From: Solicoccozyma terricola
Taxonomy: Eukaryota > Basidiomycota > Tremellomycetes > Filobasidiales > Piskurozymaceae
DNA: 64,000 nucleotides
Assembly (NCBI GenBank): GCA_001600875.1
Contig: BCLD01000007.1
Coordinates: forward strand, 1,095,446 to 1,159,445
Direction: 5' to 3'
The first letter of the stretch is position 1. Each line of letters begins with the position of its first letter. Made by a program: the position numbers and the translations under genes. The notes under the pieces are model-generated. The model was not told where the DNA came from, did not search any database, and saw only the letters and a program-made list of their open reading frames with translations. This document shows, one piece after another, positions 1-10,922 of this stretch.

Positions 1-74
1 GAGGCGGCTTGGGCTTTGCTATTCGGCATGGCGGGTCTCGGTCGATTGTTCTCGAAGACCTGTGCATTAACACG

Positions 75-1964
75 TTACATCAGCATGCTGTTGTTCGCCC
101 CGCCATAATTCCGAGCTCTCACTTTGTTGTCCGGGAAATTGAATCCAGCAACTGATCGCGTCGGTCTTGTCACATCACCTCTCGGTATGTCCATACTCAT
201 GCCATTGCCACGACCACCTCGTTGTGCTTTTTCATCGGTCGAAACCGGAGCCGTTGCCTTGGTCGGCGAGATGGAGCGAAGCGCCGCTCGACGTTCTGCT
301 TGACCTCGTGTTTGTTGTTTGACTGGTTCAGGAGGTGGTTGAATTTCGTTGACACTGTGAAGAAGATTGTCGTCTTCGTATCTGTTTCTTTCAAACCCGT
401 CATGTCATTCTACCACCGTTTACTCACTCTCCTGCATGTATTGTCGCCTGGTCAATGCCCATTCCCTCCTCTTCCAGCATAACGCAATCACCCATAGAAA
501 AGGTTTCCAACTCATCTCCGACCTGACTATCATCCATGACCATTGCCGCAGCGTACATGGCGTCATCGTCCTGCTCACCAACGCTCCGCCATAACATCGA
601 TGTATCTGGTCGAGTGATCGACTCTCCGGCAGCGAGAGATTCTGAGTGCATCGCGTTTGCCATCGCTGTTCTGTGCAGTGGGGGTGCATTCATGGGACGA
701 GAGGACGGTCCAGCGACAGGTTGAGCAGCATCGGCGGCGGCGGCGGTGGTCGTGGCGATGTTTGGATATCGCTTTGCTGAATTATCAGGATGAGGTCGGG
801 AAGTGGAGAAGTCTTGTGCGGATTCAGCCGCAAAGTTGGGATCAAAGTCGCGATGCCTGTAAAGGTTCTTCTCGTTGAATTTGATCTGATGAGATGGGAG
901 CAGCTTCCATTAGCGAGAATGATAATGTCGGCGTCATCGACGCACTTACGTTCTTATTCGACACCTTGTGGATAGCACTCAAATAAGCCTTGTCATATGT
1001 ACAATTACCCATCACGTTTCCAAAGTTCCTCAACGCTCTCTTCATGCCGTCGGTCACTGCTGCCTTCTTGCTCTGATAGAACTCCTCATTCGAATGAGTT
1101 CTTTGATAACACCCATTTGAAAGGAAAAGAAAGGAACCACAACACTCACCTTCTCCAACGCCGCCGCTTTCCCCTTTATATTCTCAGAATGATCAATTCC
1201 CACGTCCTCATGGAAAGTCCCATCTCTCAAGGTGACTCTGACGACAGCCGTTGTGCATATATTCCAACGATCGGGGGCGTGCATGTCGCACTGGGGGTAA
1301 AAAAAAGGTTGTTAGCTGGGAGTTCAGAGAGGCAAGTAACGAGACGTACGAAATCAATGACGAGTGAGTTGATTTGACTCGACCAGCCGTTGTATCCGAA
1401 GATCTCATTGGCAAGCATGATCGCTAGAAGGACATATTGCGCCAATGTCAGTAGGAACGACCTAATCCGCATACTCCATAGTCTCACCTGTAGTTCCTGG
1501 GACATAGCTGAGAACCCGGAATATGTAAACGGTCAGTCCGTCGTACCTATCGAGGCCAACCGTCCTTCAACTCACGTCAACTTTGGACCTGAAAATTGGA
1601 CAATCCACCATCACCATAAGCCTCTTTATACTCAAATGTCTATCAGTTTATGAGGTGGAATCGACCACTCACCACCTCCTGGTCCCGGTCTAGTACTAAT
1701 ATACTCCGGACCCAGTTGCTTCTGAAGGGTATGTTGCAACAGCTCGGTCTTCGCTGGTGAATCCCTGTACATCTCTTTGAAACCTGAACCATGTTGACCA
1801 CCAAAGAACTGCGATTGCTGCGCTTGATACGGGGGAAACGACACCGAGATCTGTTGAGGTTGGATAGGTTGGAAGGGGATTTGTTGTTGTTGCTGTTGTT
1901 GTTGTGCCATGGCTGATCGTTCGTGGGTTGCGATGAGATGACCGGAGAGCTCAGCCGCCGCCAT
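75..1964 (-). CDS. RAD52: DNA repair protein Rad52 (recombination mediator)
   Basis: Rad52 anneals single strands and loads Rad51 during homologous recombination. The N-terminal annealing domain is clear: [14 protein letters not shown], then [15 protein letters not shown], then [17 protein letters not shown], then [22 protein letters not shown] start at the ATG at 1964 ([10 protein letters not shown]); a second Met precedes the poly-Gln stretch. Many introns interrupt the domain, including two tiny exons at 1576-1588 (13 nt) and 1488-1507 (20 nt), which restore the reading PKLTYVPGTTAIMLANE. The usual EGW before INLAN reads PGT here. The C-terminal part is acidic and poorly conserved. After an intron at about 427-362 the frame runs to a TAA at 75-77. 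The start shares a short divergent promoter with the macro-domain gene. Confidence 0.92.
1488..1507 (-). other. RAD52: 20-nt microexon of RAD52
   Basis: It is bounded by a CTCAG acceptor and a GTGAGA donor on the minus strand. It codes for YVPGTT and joins in frame to [14 protein letters not shown]. Together with the 13-nt exon it splits one conserved Rad52 strand over four exons. Confidence 0.75.
1576..1588 (-). other. RAD52: 13-nt microexon of RAD52
   Basis: On the minus strand this stretch is preceded by TTTTCAG and followed by GTGAGT. Including it joins GPGGG to the next exon in frame as PKLT, which matches the conserved region after the glycine-rich motif in Rad52. Confidence 0.75.
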
Positions 1965-2159
1965 GTAGTAGGTGGGAGCGCGAGAGGGAACGGAAGGGTG
2001 CAGCTATCCAAGCAAGAATGCCAGCAGATGACGATGATGTTGAGGTGATGTCGACGTTGAGTCGATGACATGGCCAGTTTCCCAGTTTCCCACTTTTTGA
2101 AAAGTAAACAATTTCGCGTGCCTGAACATGGTCTCATCCGATCTCACATACCGTCGGTC

Positions 2160-3184
2160 ATGCCAGCGCTCTCAGCGAGAATACTATCAACCAAAGTACT
2201 ATACAGGATGTCTTCTACCTCGAGTCAGATGCCTACCATCGCAGACCTTTACAGGCGTGGCGAGTTGAAGCCCGCAAGCTCGACGTCTGTGTCTGCTAAC
2301 AGCTCCGTCAATGACCGTGTCAGCTTGATCGTGGGCGAGTGTTCCGACTACTATGATTCGGTGTATGGCCGCACGAGCTGAAAACAAGTACACTACACCT
2401 GCAAGGCGATATAACCTCTCTCAAGGTCGACATGATTGTCAATGCTGCAAACACATCGCTTTTAGGTGGCGGCGGAGTGGATGGAGCGATCCATCACGCA
2501 GCAGGTCCGGAGTTGTTGCAGGCTTGTAGGAAATTGAATGGTTGCAAGACCGGTATGTGGACGTCATGTATATGTCGATGTTGCTTCTACTGGACTGAAG
2601 AATGAAGATCATGTAGGAGACGCAAAAGTGACCGACGGCTTCAAAGTATGACCCTCCCCATCTCCGTCGTGCAACTCCACTCTGCAATTGAACAAACCCC
2701 TTGTCACAGCTCCCATCGAAACGAATCGCTCACACTCCAGGACCGATATACTCTGCTTCCAGATCATCAGAGTCTGCTTCACTGTTGGCCAGCTGTTATT
2801 CTACTTGTTTGAGGCTTTGTAAAGAGGAAGGTGGAGGATCCATTGCGTTTCCGGCTATCTCTGCTGGAGTTTGTGAGCCAGAGTGTGCGGTTCAAGCAGT
2901 AAAGTGGTCTCATTACTGATAGAGAGTTGTACGCTGTCACTTTTGGTCCGCAGACGGATACCCAGCAAAGGATCAAGCTGCTGTGGCTTTGAAAACGGTC
3001 CGCGAAGCTTTAGACAAGGAAGAGTATTCGAATGTAAGTCTTCTGACCACTATGAACGTCCGTTGTTCGCTCTGACATGGCGACGACGAGAGGACAGATT
3101 ACCCGAGTCATCTTCTGCCAATTCAGCAAGGGCTTATATGATACCTACCTGGAAGTTATACCCACATACTTCCCTGCACCTTGA
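2160..3184 (+). CDS. Macro-domain protein (ADP-ribose/O-acetyl-ADP-ribose hydrolase type)
   Basis: MacroD-type domains bind ADP-ribose and remove mono-ADP-ribose or hydrolyse O-acetyl-ADP-ribose. The spliced product carries [20 protein letters not shown] (the GDI adenine-binding Asp and the NAAN motif), then [28 protein letters not shown], and [15 protein letters not shown]. It ends [22 protein letters not shown] with a TGA at 3182. The start at 2160 gives [17 protein letters not shown], which could be a mitochondrial leader; MSSTSSQM downstream is an alternative start. The first intron needs a GC donor at 2335 to keep GDIT. It is divergent from RAD52. Confidence 0.88.
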
Positions 3185-3317
3185 ATGTGTTATCTCATTC
3201 CCCCAAGATCATTGTAATAACCTACTCGAAATACAACGACCGATAAAATTGTACAACCGAAGCCGCGGTAACGGACATGAACAATTCATGCTAGTTCTGG
3301 ACGCCTTGATTCTTGAA

Positions 3318-4876
3318 TCAAAAGTACAGTCGTAGAGCTGCTGAGACTCCTGTCTCCACCGGGCAGTAAGGGCATTTAACGGCACGTCTGCGAAGGACGA
3401 CGCCCATGTCAACACATTCACGCCAGCGAGCGAGAGGAATAACAGCAATACTCACCCATGTTTGCTTAACTTCAACAAACTGTCATGATTGATGACATGG
3501 CCACAGCTGAGCATCTTGGGAGGGTTTGTCTCCGTAGCTTGTTCTTTAGATACGGGACAGGCGAACACGGAGTGATATCGGCGACTAGGAGGGAGAGGAA
3601 TCTCCATCTGATAGGGGTGAGAGGGTATGACCAATTAGGAGAGAGCAGGCCAAACCAATCATACAAATCAACTCACAGGCAACTCATCCCACGCTCTAAC
3701 GGGTCCCATCCGACTCTCAACTACCTTTCTACCCTTTTCAATCTTACTCAACGCGCCGCCCGCTCCGACCTCAACCACCACCGCCAACGGATCCTCTCGT
3801 GGTATACCATGCAATCTACAATACTCCGATTGGAAGAGTGGAACAAGGTTTGAAGCAGCGAATAAACCCGAAGTCAGATCCGCGTATGGTGATGATGGAA
3901 GCTGAGAAGCACTATATAAAAGCGCACCGAGGAGATGGTATATCTCCGTTGTATGCGTTGGGAGGTGAGGGAAAAGATGGTCTCTTGCGTATTGTAATGC
4001 AGGTGGTTGGGTTTTGGTATCATGTGGGAGGTCGTGGGAGAGTAAGAGGGAGACGTATCGGGATCGATGTAGGTAGAATGGGAGTGGGGAGGAGTGAGGT
4101 GGGGCCAAGAGGTAGTTGTGATGTTTGGATGTCCATCTATGGGAGGTAAAAAAAGGGTGATTTAGTATGTGCAGCTACAAAAAGTTCGAGGGAACCTTTC
4201 AAATACACACCTCAAGGCCTTATCGACGTTGCCAAGCTCTAAAGCTCTGGAAATGTCCTGCATCTCCAGCATCTTCTCCCTCCTCTGTGCACCATACGTC
4301 ACGCCGCTTTCGTCCTGGAGGTTCTGGACGGACTTCCATGCACCTTGTCTTGCCATCGATTCCATGATGTTTTCGAACATTGCTCGCTTAGCTTCAGGAG
4401 TGGAGAATAACGTGGAGGGATCGGAGCTTGAGGATGGGTATTCGGGAGGTGGGATGTCGTAGGATGCTGAGATGGTGCCAAGCTGGGATGGGAATTTCTG
4501 GATGAGAGGAAAGAGGACACAGTTGGTATCGGTTCAAGAGAGCGGCTGGTTGCCCAGACAACCTCACTTTGTCAATGCTTTTCCCGAGCTTCCCTAACGC
4601 GCTATACCAATCCTTTAATCCCCTATCAACTCCACCTTTGGTCTTCTCCACCTCATTCAACAAACCTCTCACGACGTCTACTGCGTCAATACCATCCAAA
4701 ATCTGAGATTGAGCAGATTCAAAAGAAGCTTCGAGCGTTCCGAGAGCTTGAGGGATGCACGCCGAGGAGCCGGTAGAAGGGGCTGCTTTAGATTTCTTCG
4801 AGGAAGAAGCAACGGCTCCTTCGAGGTGTGAAAGAGCTGTGAGTTTGTCGAGTTCTTTGAGGATATCCGAGGACAT
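3318..4876 (-). CDS. RMD5: GID/CTLH ubiquitin ligase subunit Rmd5 (RING-Gid)
   Basis: Rmd5 is the RING-like subunit of the GID/CTLH E3 ligase, which in yeast degrades gluconeogenic enzymes. The protein begins [12 protein letters not shown]. It continues through a helical LisH/CTLH region ([14 protein letters not shown], then [19 protein letters not shown]) and ends with a degenerate [34 protein letters not shown]. After the last intron the final exon reads [13 protein letters not shown] and stops at 3318-3320. An in-frame ATG exists upstream at 5029, but the start at 4876 matches the family. It is divergent from MET22, about 180 bp apart. Confidence 0.9.
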
Positions 4877-4978
4877 GGTGGCTAATGAGAATGATGCGAG
4901 GGACGGCAGGAGGATAGCGAGCTGATGGTGGTGATTGGTGAGGGAGGGGTTGGGACCGGGAGAAGGTCGAGGGAATGT

Positions 4979-4990
4979 GATGACGTAATC
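4979..4990. promoter_or_regulatory. CRE/ATF-like site GATGACGTAATC between RMD5 and MET22
   Basis: The 12-mer contains TGACGTAA, a classic bZIP (CREB/ATF family) half-site arrangement. It lies in the divergent promoter of RMD5 and MET22. Its exact reverse complement occurs at 33235-33246 in the RIB5/UBA2 divergent promoter. Confidence 0.4.
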
Positions 4991-5056
4991 AGCAAAAGTT
5001 GGTCGCCCACTCCATCCCCCATCTACCATGTCCAGTCACCAACACCACCCCTGTGC

Positions 5057-6616
5057 ATGTTCATCACCTCACTCAGTAGGACACTCAAACTCACCCCTGC
5101 GCGAATCTACAGGATGTCATCTACTGCTATTCCTACAAAGTCATACCCCAAAGAAGTCGAGGTAGCGGTCCAGGCTGTCCTTAGAGCTTGTCATTTGTTA
5201 GTCCCGGGTCGGCAGTACAGTGCGGACCATACCTCCCAAGCTGATGTTTCGTGAGTACACAGGACCAAGTCTGTTCAAGCCAGCTTGACCGTCGACGAGA
5301 CGATAGAGAAACCAGACAAGTCTCCAGTCACTGGTGAGTTTGAAAATCCATGGCGCAACTACTGGCATTTTATATAACTAACGTCTCCCTACCCTTCTCA
5401 GTCGCCGACCTCTCAGCCCAATCCCTCATCTCCTTACATCTCCTGCACTCCTTCCCTACTGACAAAATCGTAGGAGAAGAAGATACCACTGAATTGAGGC
5501 AGAATGATGGATTACGTGGCAAGGTAGTCAAGCTTGTGAATGAAGGGTTTGGGAAGGGTAAGGCCGAGGAGGGGTCTTGGGCGGAGGGCAAAATGTGGAG
5601 CGAGGATGAGTGAGTAGGCAGTGGTCATACTCTAAAGTGATTCAGCTTATCCGTTGATAATCCGTTGGTATGTCTCTTAGAATTCTATCAGCTATCGACG
5701 CAGGCTCAGACGCTGGTGGTCCATCAGGTAGACTATGGACCATCGACCCGATCGACGGGACGTTGGGTTTCCTTCGTAAAGAACAATACGCGGTGTGTTT
5801 GGCGTTGATTGTAGATGGTAAAGTCGAGGTTGGAGTGTTGGCTGCTCCGAATTTGGGGGTCGATCATATTCATGACAAGGAGGAAGGCGTTTTGTTCTTG
5901 GCTGTCAAGGGAGAGGGTAGTTGGTCTGTGAGTAATTACGAGGAACGTCTCACCCTCCCTCGAATGGAGCTGTAATAACCCGTGCGTCGAAACCTCACAG
6001 AGACCACTATCCTCATCTACCTACACTCGTCTACACCTCCCACCCTCCCCATCCCCACCCGACTCTCTCAAATTCCTCGAATCAGTCGAAGCAGGTCATT
6101 CAGCACACACTGTTCAAGCGAGGATCGGAGAGTTGTTGGGAGCGACGAAGAATTCTAGTTTGAGGATGGACAGTCAGGCTAAATATGGGTGTTTGGGAAG
6201 GGGCGAGGGTGGTGCTTAGTGAGTCTTTGAAGGGATGGTATTGGGTTTCTGGTGGTCATAGGGTGATTTTGGTTGGCTGATTTGAATTTTGATCAATGTC
6301 AGTTTGAGAATTCCAACGAAATACACTGGCGGTAGGGCGTACATTGAGAAAATCTGGGTGAGTATCCTCTTCCTACTATCTTCTACATTCGATCCTCATT
6401 CCTTTGCCCAATCAACAGGACCATGCCTCCGGCTCTCTTCTCATCGCCGAATCTGGGGGTATCTGCACCGACATGCACGGCAAACCTCTCGATTTCTCAA
6501 AAGGTCGTCTGTTAGCTGCCAACGAGGGGATCGTCGCTGCTGGAAGGGATATGCATCCCCGGTGTGTGGACGCGGTGCAGCAGGCTGTAGAGGAGGCTAT
6601 GGCAGGCAAGCTTTGA
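5057..6616 (+). CDS. MET22: 3'(2'),5'-bisphosphate nucleotidase (Hal2/Met22)
   Basis: This enzyme converts 3'-phosphoadenosine 5'-phosphate to AMP in sulfate assimilation. In yeast it is the lithium- and sodium-sensitive target. Seen in the sequence: SPVTVADLSAQ, IVGEEDTTELR, the metal-binding WTIDPIDGTLGFLRKEQYAV, and a C-terminal AESGGICTDMHGKPLDFSKGR. Several short introns are removed. The ATG at 5057 adds MFITSLSRTLKLTPARIYR, which could be a mitochondrial leader. The in-frame ATG at 5114 (MSSTAIPTKSYPKE) is the usual cytosolic start, so both forms are possible. It ends at a TGA at 6614. Confidence 0.93.
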
Positions 6617-6810
6617 AAGAAAGAGCAGTAGTGTAGATACAAAGTAGACGAGTTTGCCATTACGTCACGTGTCTGTTGGGAGTCGAGCCATTCCCAACCG
6701 TCTCTCTCTCCATTCCACCTTTGTCTACAATCTCCTCAGTGACTCTACAGCATACGCATCATCGGAGGATCAGTACCACAGGTCTTCCAACCACACTCCA
6801 TCTCGCTGCG

Positions 6811-8185
6811 ATGAGTTTCAATGACCTAGAACGTGGAGATGGGCCGGGTGTTGGTGGTACGAGTCGCGTTGCCCAGACAGGTGAGAAGAGTTGGGAAAAC
6901 GTGGAATACTTCGAGCAGTATGCGCGCGGTGAGCCATGGATCTGACTAGCCACCTTGTTCTCTGGGTTCTTCAAGGCGAGGATAAAGCATTCACCAAGCT
7001 CAAAGACAGCGTAGCCATTCAAGTGTTCAAGATACAAAGCAATGTGGAAGGTATTCAACGATTGGTTGATAAGCTGGGAACCAAGCAGGATGGAGCGAGT
7101 CTTAGAACGAGTCTGTGAGTGTAAGCCATGGAGATGGAAGACGGGAATACGAGCTGATTCGACCTTGCGATATTTCCTCGGCGGGTAAACAGGCACAATC
7201 TCACAGAAGCAACACGGGATATGGTGAAGAAATCGACGGACGATATCAAGAAGGTGGCAGCTTGGCCTAGCGAGACGATTAACGGCGTAGGTCTGGTTTC
7301 GGGGTTATAACACGATGATCCGCTGATGAGTGACGAACCATTCCCACCATAGCCATCTCGTAAACCCGTCCAAGCTAAACTTTCAAAGGACTTTACCACG
7401 GCCTTGTCTGCCTTCCAGAAGGTCTCCAGACAAAGCGCCGAGAAACAGAAGATCGCTGTGGAGACACAGAAGAGGAATGTGGATGCTGCGTTGGAGCTTC
7501 AAGATGAGGCGAGAACTGAGTGGGTCTGACTGGGGAATCCGGTTCGTGGTATAGTAAAGATGCTAACGGTGCGAGGCTCGTCCAGATCGGACGAGCGTGG
7601 TCAGTTGCTACAGATGGATCAGCTACAAACGCAACAGCATGTGGAGCAGTGAGTATCGTGGTTGGCCGTTACCACGAGACGATCACCGTCCTCTTAACAC
7701 CGTCCACATCCACGCGACAGAATACCAGAGCAGGAACTCCAGTTCCAAGAAACTATGATCGCTGAACGAGAGAATGAGATTCGCGAGATCGAGGAGGGTA
7801 TACAAGAGTTGAACACGATTTTCCGAGATCTGGGGACTATCGTTGTGGAACAAGGAGGCATGCTAGGTATGTTCCATCAGGCAGGGGTAGGTACTTGCCA
7901 TCGGCTGATCGTGTTTGATCAACTGGTATTCTGATCAACCATAGACAACATCGAGTCGAACATCACGTCGGTCGCTCAGAACACATCTTCAGCGGCGGAA
8001 GAGTTGACTACAGCTCACGAATACCAACGGAAAGCTGGACGTCGTATGTTATGTTTAATGATGATTTTAGCTGTCGTAGCTGCCGTTGTTTTGACTGCTG
8101 TGAGTTGGCGGACGGGTGGCGCCGGTGTCTGCGCGTGCGATAGAGCTGATGTCAAGAGAATACCATTTTGTAGATTCTCGTTTGA
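6811..8185 (+). CDS. PEP12: Qa-SNARE, Pep12/syntaxin-7-like
   Basis: Qa-SNAREs drive membrane fusion; Pep12-type proteins act at endosomes and vacuoles. The start at 6811 gives MSFNDLERGDGPG. The N-terminal Habc helices include FKIQSNVEGIQRLVDKLGTK. The SNARE helix reads IEEGIQELNTIFRDLGTIVV then EQGGMLDNIESNI, where the Gln in VEQG is the expected zero-layer residue. A C-terminal anchor (MLCLMMILAVVAAVVLTA) follows. The last intron joins it to ILV and a TGA at 8183, so the tail has almost no lumenal residues, as expected. The Pep12 assignment over other endosomal syntaxins is by overall resemblance. Confidence 0.85.
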
Positions 8186-8585
8186 ACCCTCCCTTCTTAT
8201 TCAGTCCGTCATGAAGAAACGTTGTACTGGGGTGAGAATCGCATATATTTATTTTGTCTATGGATGTTTTCTTCTGGCCAAATTTGTTTCGTTTGGTGTT
8301 TTCGACTTTTATTGTTTTCAATGCAAATGGTTTCGTTGCAGGGTAGTGAGTTGGGGGTGACTGACGTAACACAGCGCATATCACTAGAAATACATGATTT
8401 CAGCTGAAGAAAAGCGGAAGGACCGGATGTGGGGGTTTTAGAACCACGTCAATTCCCGTCTTCATCTTTCTTTCACTTCCCTGCTCCTCTTGCTCCTCGT
8501 GCTCCTACTCCTCCTCATCCTCCTCCTCCTCCCTTCCTCCTCTCTTTCCTCCTCCTGCTCCTCCTCCTTCTCGTTCCTCCTTCGT
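8186..8585. other. Convergent spacer between syntaxin and TOM20
   Basis: It holds the 3' ends of two converging genes. A pyrimidine-rich CTCCTC repeat at about 8475-8580 runs up to the TOM20 stop. I see no gene in it. Confidence 0.6.
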
Positions 8586-9951
8586 TCAAGCCTGCGCCGC
8601 CTTAGCAGCCCTCCCTTCATCCGTCAAAGTCTCCCATTCACCTCCACTACCCGATCCCATACTTTCCGGTCCATTAACACCAGGAGATGAACCCGCGGTA
8701 GGAGGAACTTCATCATCGACGTCCGTAGCGGATGCTGCTGCTGGTGCGACTGCTGCTGTGGCTGTGGCGGTGGCCGCGGAGGGAGAAGAGATGTCTTTGG
8801 AGACGTCAAGGGAAGTTAATTCCATGAGGAGGTTGAAGATTGATGGTGGGACCGTCTTTTGGTAGACTGGGGGGTGGGGGGCGGGGGAAGGGTGGGGATT
8901 TGACGATGAGTGGTTGTAAGTAACCGAGTTATGGAAATGTGGAATCATCCCCCGGGAGATTTGAAAAACTCACTCATGATCAATTCAACTGGACTTGGGT
9001 AAACTCTCAATGCTCTGTAGAAGCATAACGCTGCTGAAACTTCTTGTAAAGGACCTAAATTCCCCAAAACGGAAATGAAAAAGAAACAGGAAAGGAAACC
9101 ATCCAAAGACAACCAAACGAATCAGGATTTATCTATCCGCATATATCCGGGATCCCCCCCCCCCCCCCCCCCTAAACTCACCAGCCTGAGCTAATCCTTC
9201 ACCCATCGCTACTTGTTCCATAAAGTAAGCTTCTTTCTCCTCTGGAGATTGAGGAAGTGGTTCAGCTGAGATGGTGATGAGACTCGCTCGAAGTAGCTGG
9301 GTTGGGAGAAAAATGTGCGGGGAATGGGTATTGCACCGAGCGGGGGGAGGGGGGGGGAAGGGAGGGGTGTGCGTGCGGAGGTTGGAAGTTCGGTATGATT
9401 AGATATTAAACAACGAGGGGGGGGAAAAAAAAAAAACGTCGAATCGAAATCAGAAAAAGCATACCTGAGTTGTCTTCTCTTTACTGATTTTAGCTTCTTT
9501 AGCTGCTGTCGCATAGACACGTTTATGTTCTTTCCCTGTGGAGGGTGGAGGGTGGAGGGTCAAAGGTAAAAAGATAGGATGGCTTGAGTTAGAAATGATA
9601 TCAAACGGATTTGTTAAAAAACCGGCCCTTTCTTTCCTTTGGGAGGAATTAGGATATCGATGGATGGGAGATATTTGGATGTAATAATTTCCCGGGTTGT
9701 TTTTCATACGATCCACCCCCCATCGAAATCCCACTCCCACCATATCCATCGATGAGAAACCCGAAGCCGAAGCCTAATAAAAAGAAACCCCCCCCCCCCC
9801 GAAAAAAAAAACCGACGGAGAACTCACTCAATTTCCTTCTAAAACCCTCATCATTCCTCCTTTTATAATCGAACCAAGCTGCATATCCAACGAATCCACC
9901 AACTATACCTACTGCTAATGAAGTTGCGATGAGTTGATTACGGGATGGCAT
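8586..9951 (-). CDS. TOM20: Mitochondrial import receptor Tom20
   Basis: Tom20 recognises presequences at the outer mitochondrial membrane. The start at 9951 (MPSRNQLIATS) leads straight into the N-terminal membrane anchor LAVGIVGGFVGYAAWFDYKR. Then come KEHKRVYATAAKEAKISK, the receptor helices (PLPQSPEEKEAYFMEQVAMG, QEVSAALCFYRALRVYPSP) and YQKTVPPSIFNLLMELTSLD. The C-terminal tail is Ala-rich and acidic. The introns are odd: one has 19 consecutive C (9154-9172), and others have runs of C, G and A. A (TG)n run lies directly before the ATG. It ends at a TGA at 8586-8588. Confidence 0.92.
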
Positions 9952-10445
9952 GGTGTGTGTGTGTGTGTGTGGGCGGGCGGGTGGGTGTGGGATGATGAGA
10001 ATGCGAGCTTCGAAAGCAGATTGGGAATTCGTCAGTGCGGCGGTGAATCGATGGCCACTCGTGAGAAATGGGGGACGGGGGACGGGTGGCGAGGGTGGCG
10101 AGGGGGGCGAGGGGGGAGTGAGCTCAACAGGACAAATGGTGGGGGTATCGTTGACTGGCTGAGTGGATCAGCCAGGATGTATGTACCTATTCGAAGGGTA
10201 AAGCCATCGTTACTCGGGCTCAAGGGTCCATAGTATACAGATATCCTCTTCAAAGACAGCACGATAGTCTATATCAATGCACGGAATTGAGATTCGAGAT
10301 GCACCCGTGATTCCTCTGTAACAACCTTTGTCTTTATGGTTGTTTGTGGGTATGGGGAAACGGACCTCTGTCTCCATCTTTGATTACCATATGCAGGGTG
10401 TACGTGGGTGGGAGGTGGGGATGATGGTCCCTGCCCCCCTCCCTG

Positions 10446-10477
10446 CTACCCCTACCCCTACCCCTACCCCTACCCCC
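10446..10477. repeat. CCCCTA tandem (TAGGGG on the minus strand)
   Basis: About four to five copies of CCCCTA run in tandem in the YDJ1 upstream region. The unit resembles G-rich fungal telomere units but lacks the second A. I read it as a simple repeat, possibly a Rap1/Tbf1-like binding or G-quadruplex site. Confidence 0.6.
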
Positions 10478-10519
10478 ACCCCCTTCCCCCCTTCCCTTCC
10501 CTTCCCTTCTCTCTCTCTC

Positions 10520-10541
10520 GAATATTCGAATTACGCACGTG
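10520..10541. promoter_or_regulatory. Heat-shock-like GAAnnTTC pair plus CACGTG E-box upstream of YDJ1
   Basis: GAATATTC at 10520-10527 has two inverted GAA units in heat-shock-factor spacing, and CACGTG follows at 10536-10541. Hsf1 control is known for DnaJ genes. A third GAA unit in correct phase is not evident, so the site is weak. Confidence 0.35.
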
Positions 10542-10922
10542 ACTCACTCCCCTCCTCCCCTTTCTGGCGAGTTGTCAATCAACCCCCCAACACCTGTTAA
10601 TTCATTTCGAACACTCCTCACATCGTATCACCACCACCACCCACCTACCTACCCAACTCCAATCCTCATCCTAGTAAACCCCACATCGAACCACCAACCC
10701 TCGAAATCAGGAATCATCTTCTTAAATCGAGGAATCCCCATCAAAGTCAAGAAAAGCTAACAGAGAGAAAAAAAAAACCACCCGCTGGCGCTCAACGTAT
10801 ACGCCACATTGTTATAAAAACTTTTTTTTTCCCCTTCTTCTTCTTTTCTTCAAATCAACCAACCCCCCCCCCCCCCCTCTCCCAACGCAAACACCTTTTT
10901 TGGAAGGAAAATTTGATTCAGA

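Larger units (their letters stand above)
9952..10922. other. Divergent promoter region TOM20/YDJ1
   Basis: At nearly 1 kb this is the longest gene-free stretch before the right end. It contains a (TG)n run at 9954-9972, a CCCCTA tandem at 10446-10477, a GAATATTC inverted pair at 10520-10527 (two heat-shock-element units), CACGTG at 10536-10541, and 15 C at 10863-10877 just upstream of the YDJ1 start. No ORF in it looks like a gene. Confidence 0.6.

Noticed and set aside
10446..10477. Interstitial telomere
   Set aside because: The unit TAGGGG lacks the TTAGGG(G) form, has only four to five copies, and stands between housekeeping genes.
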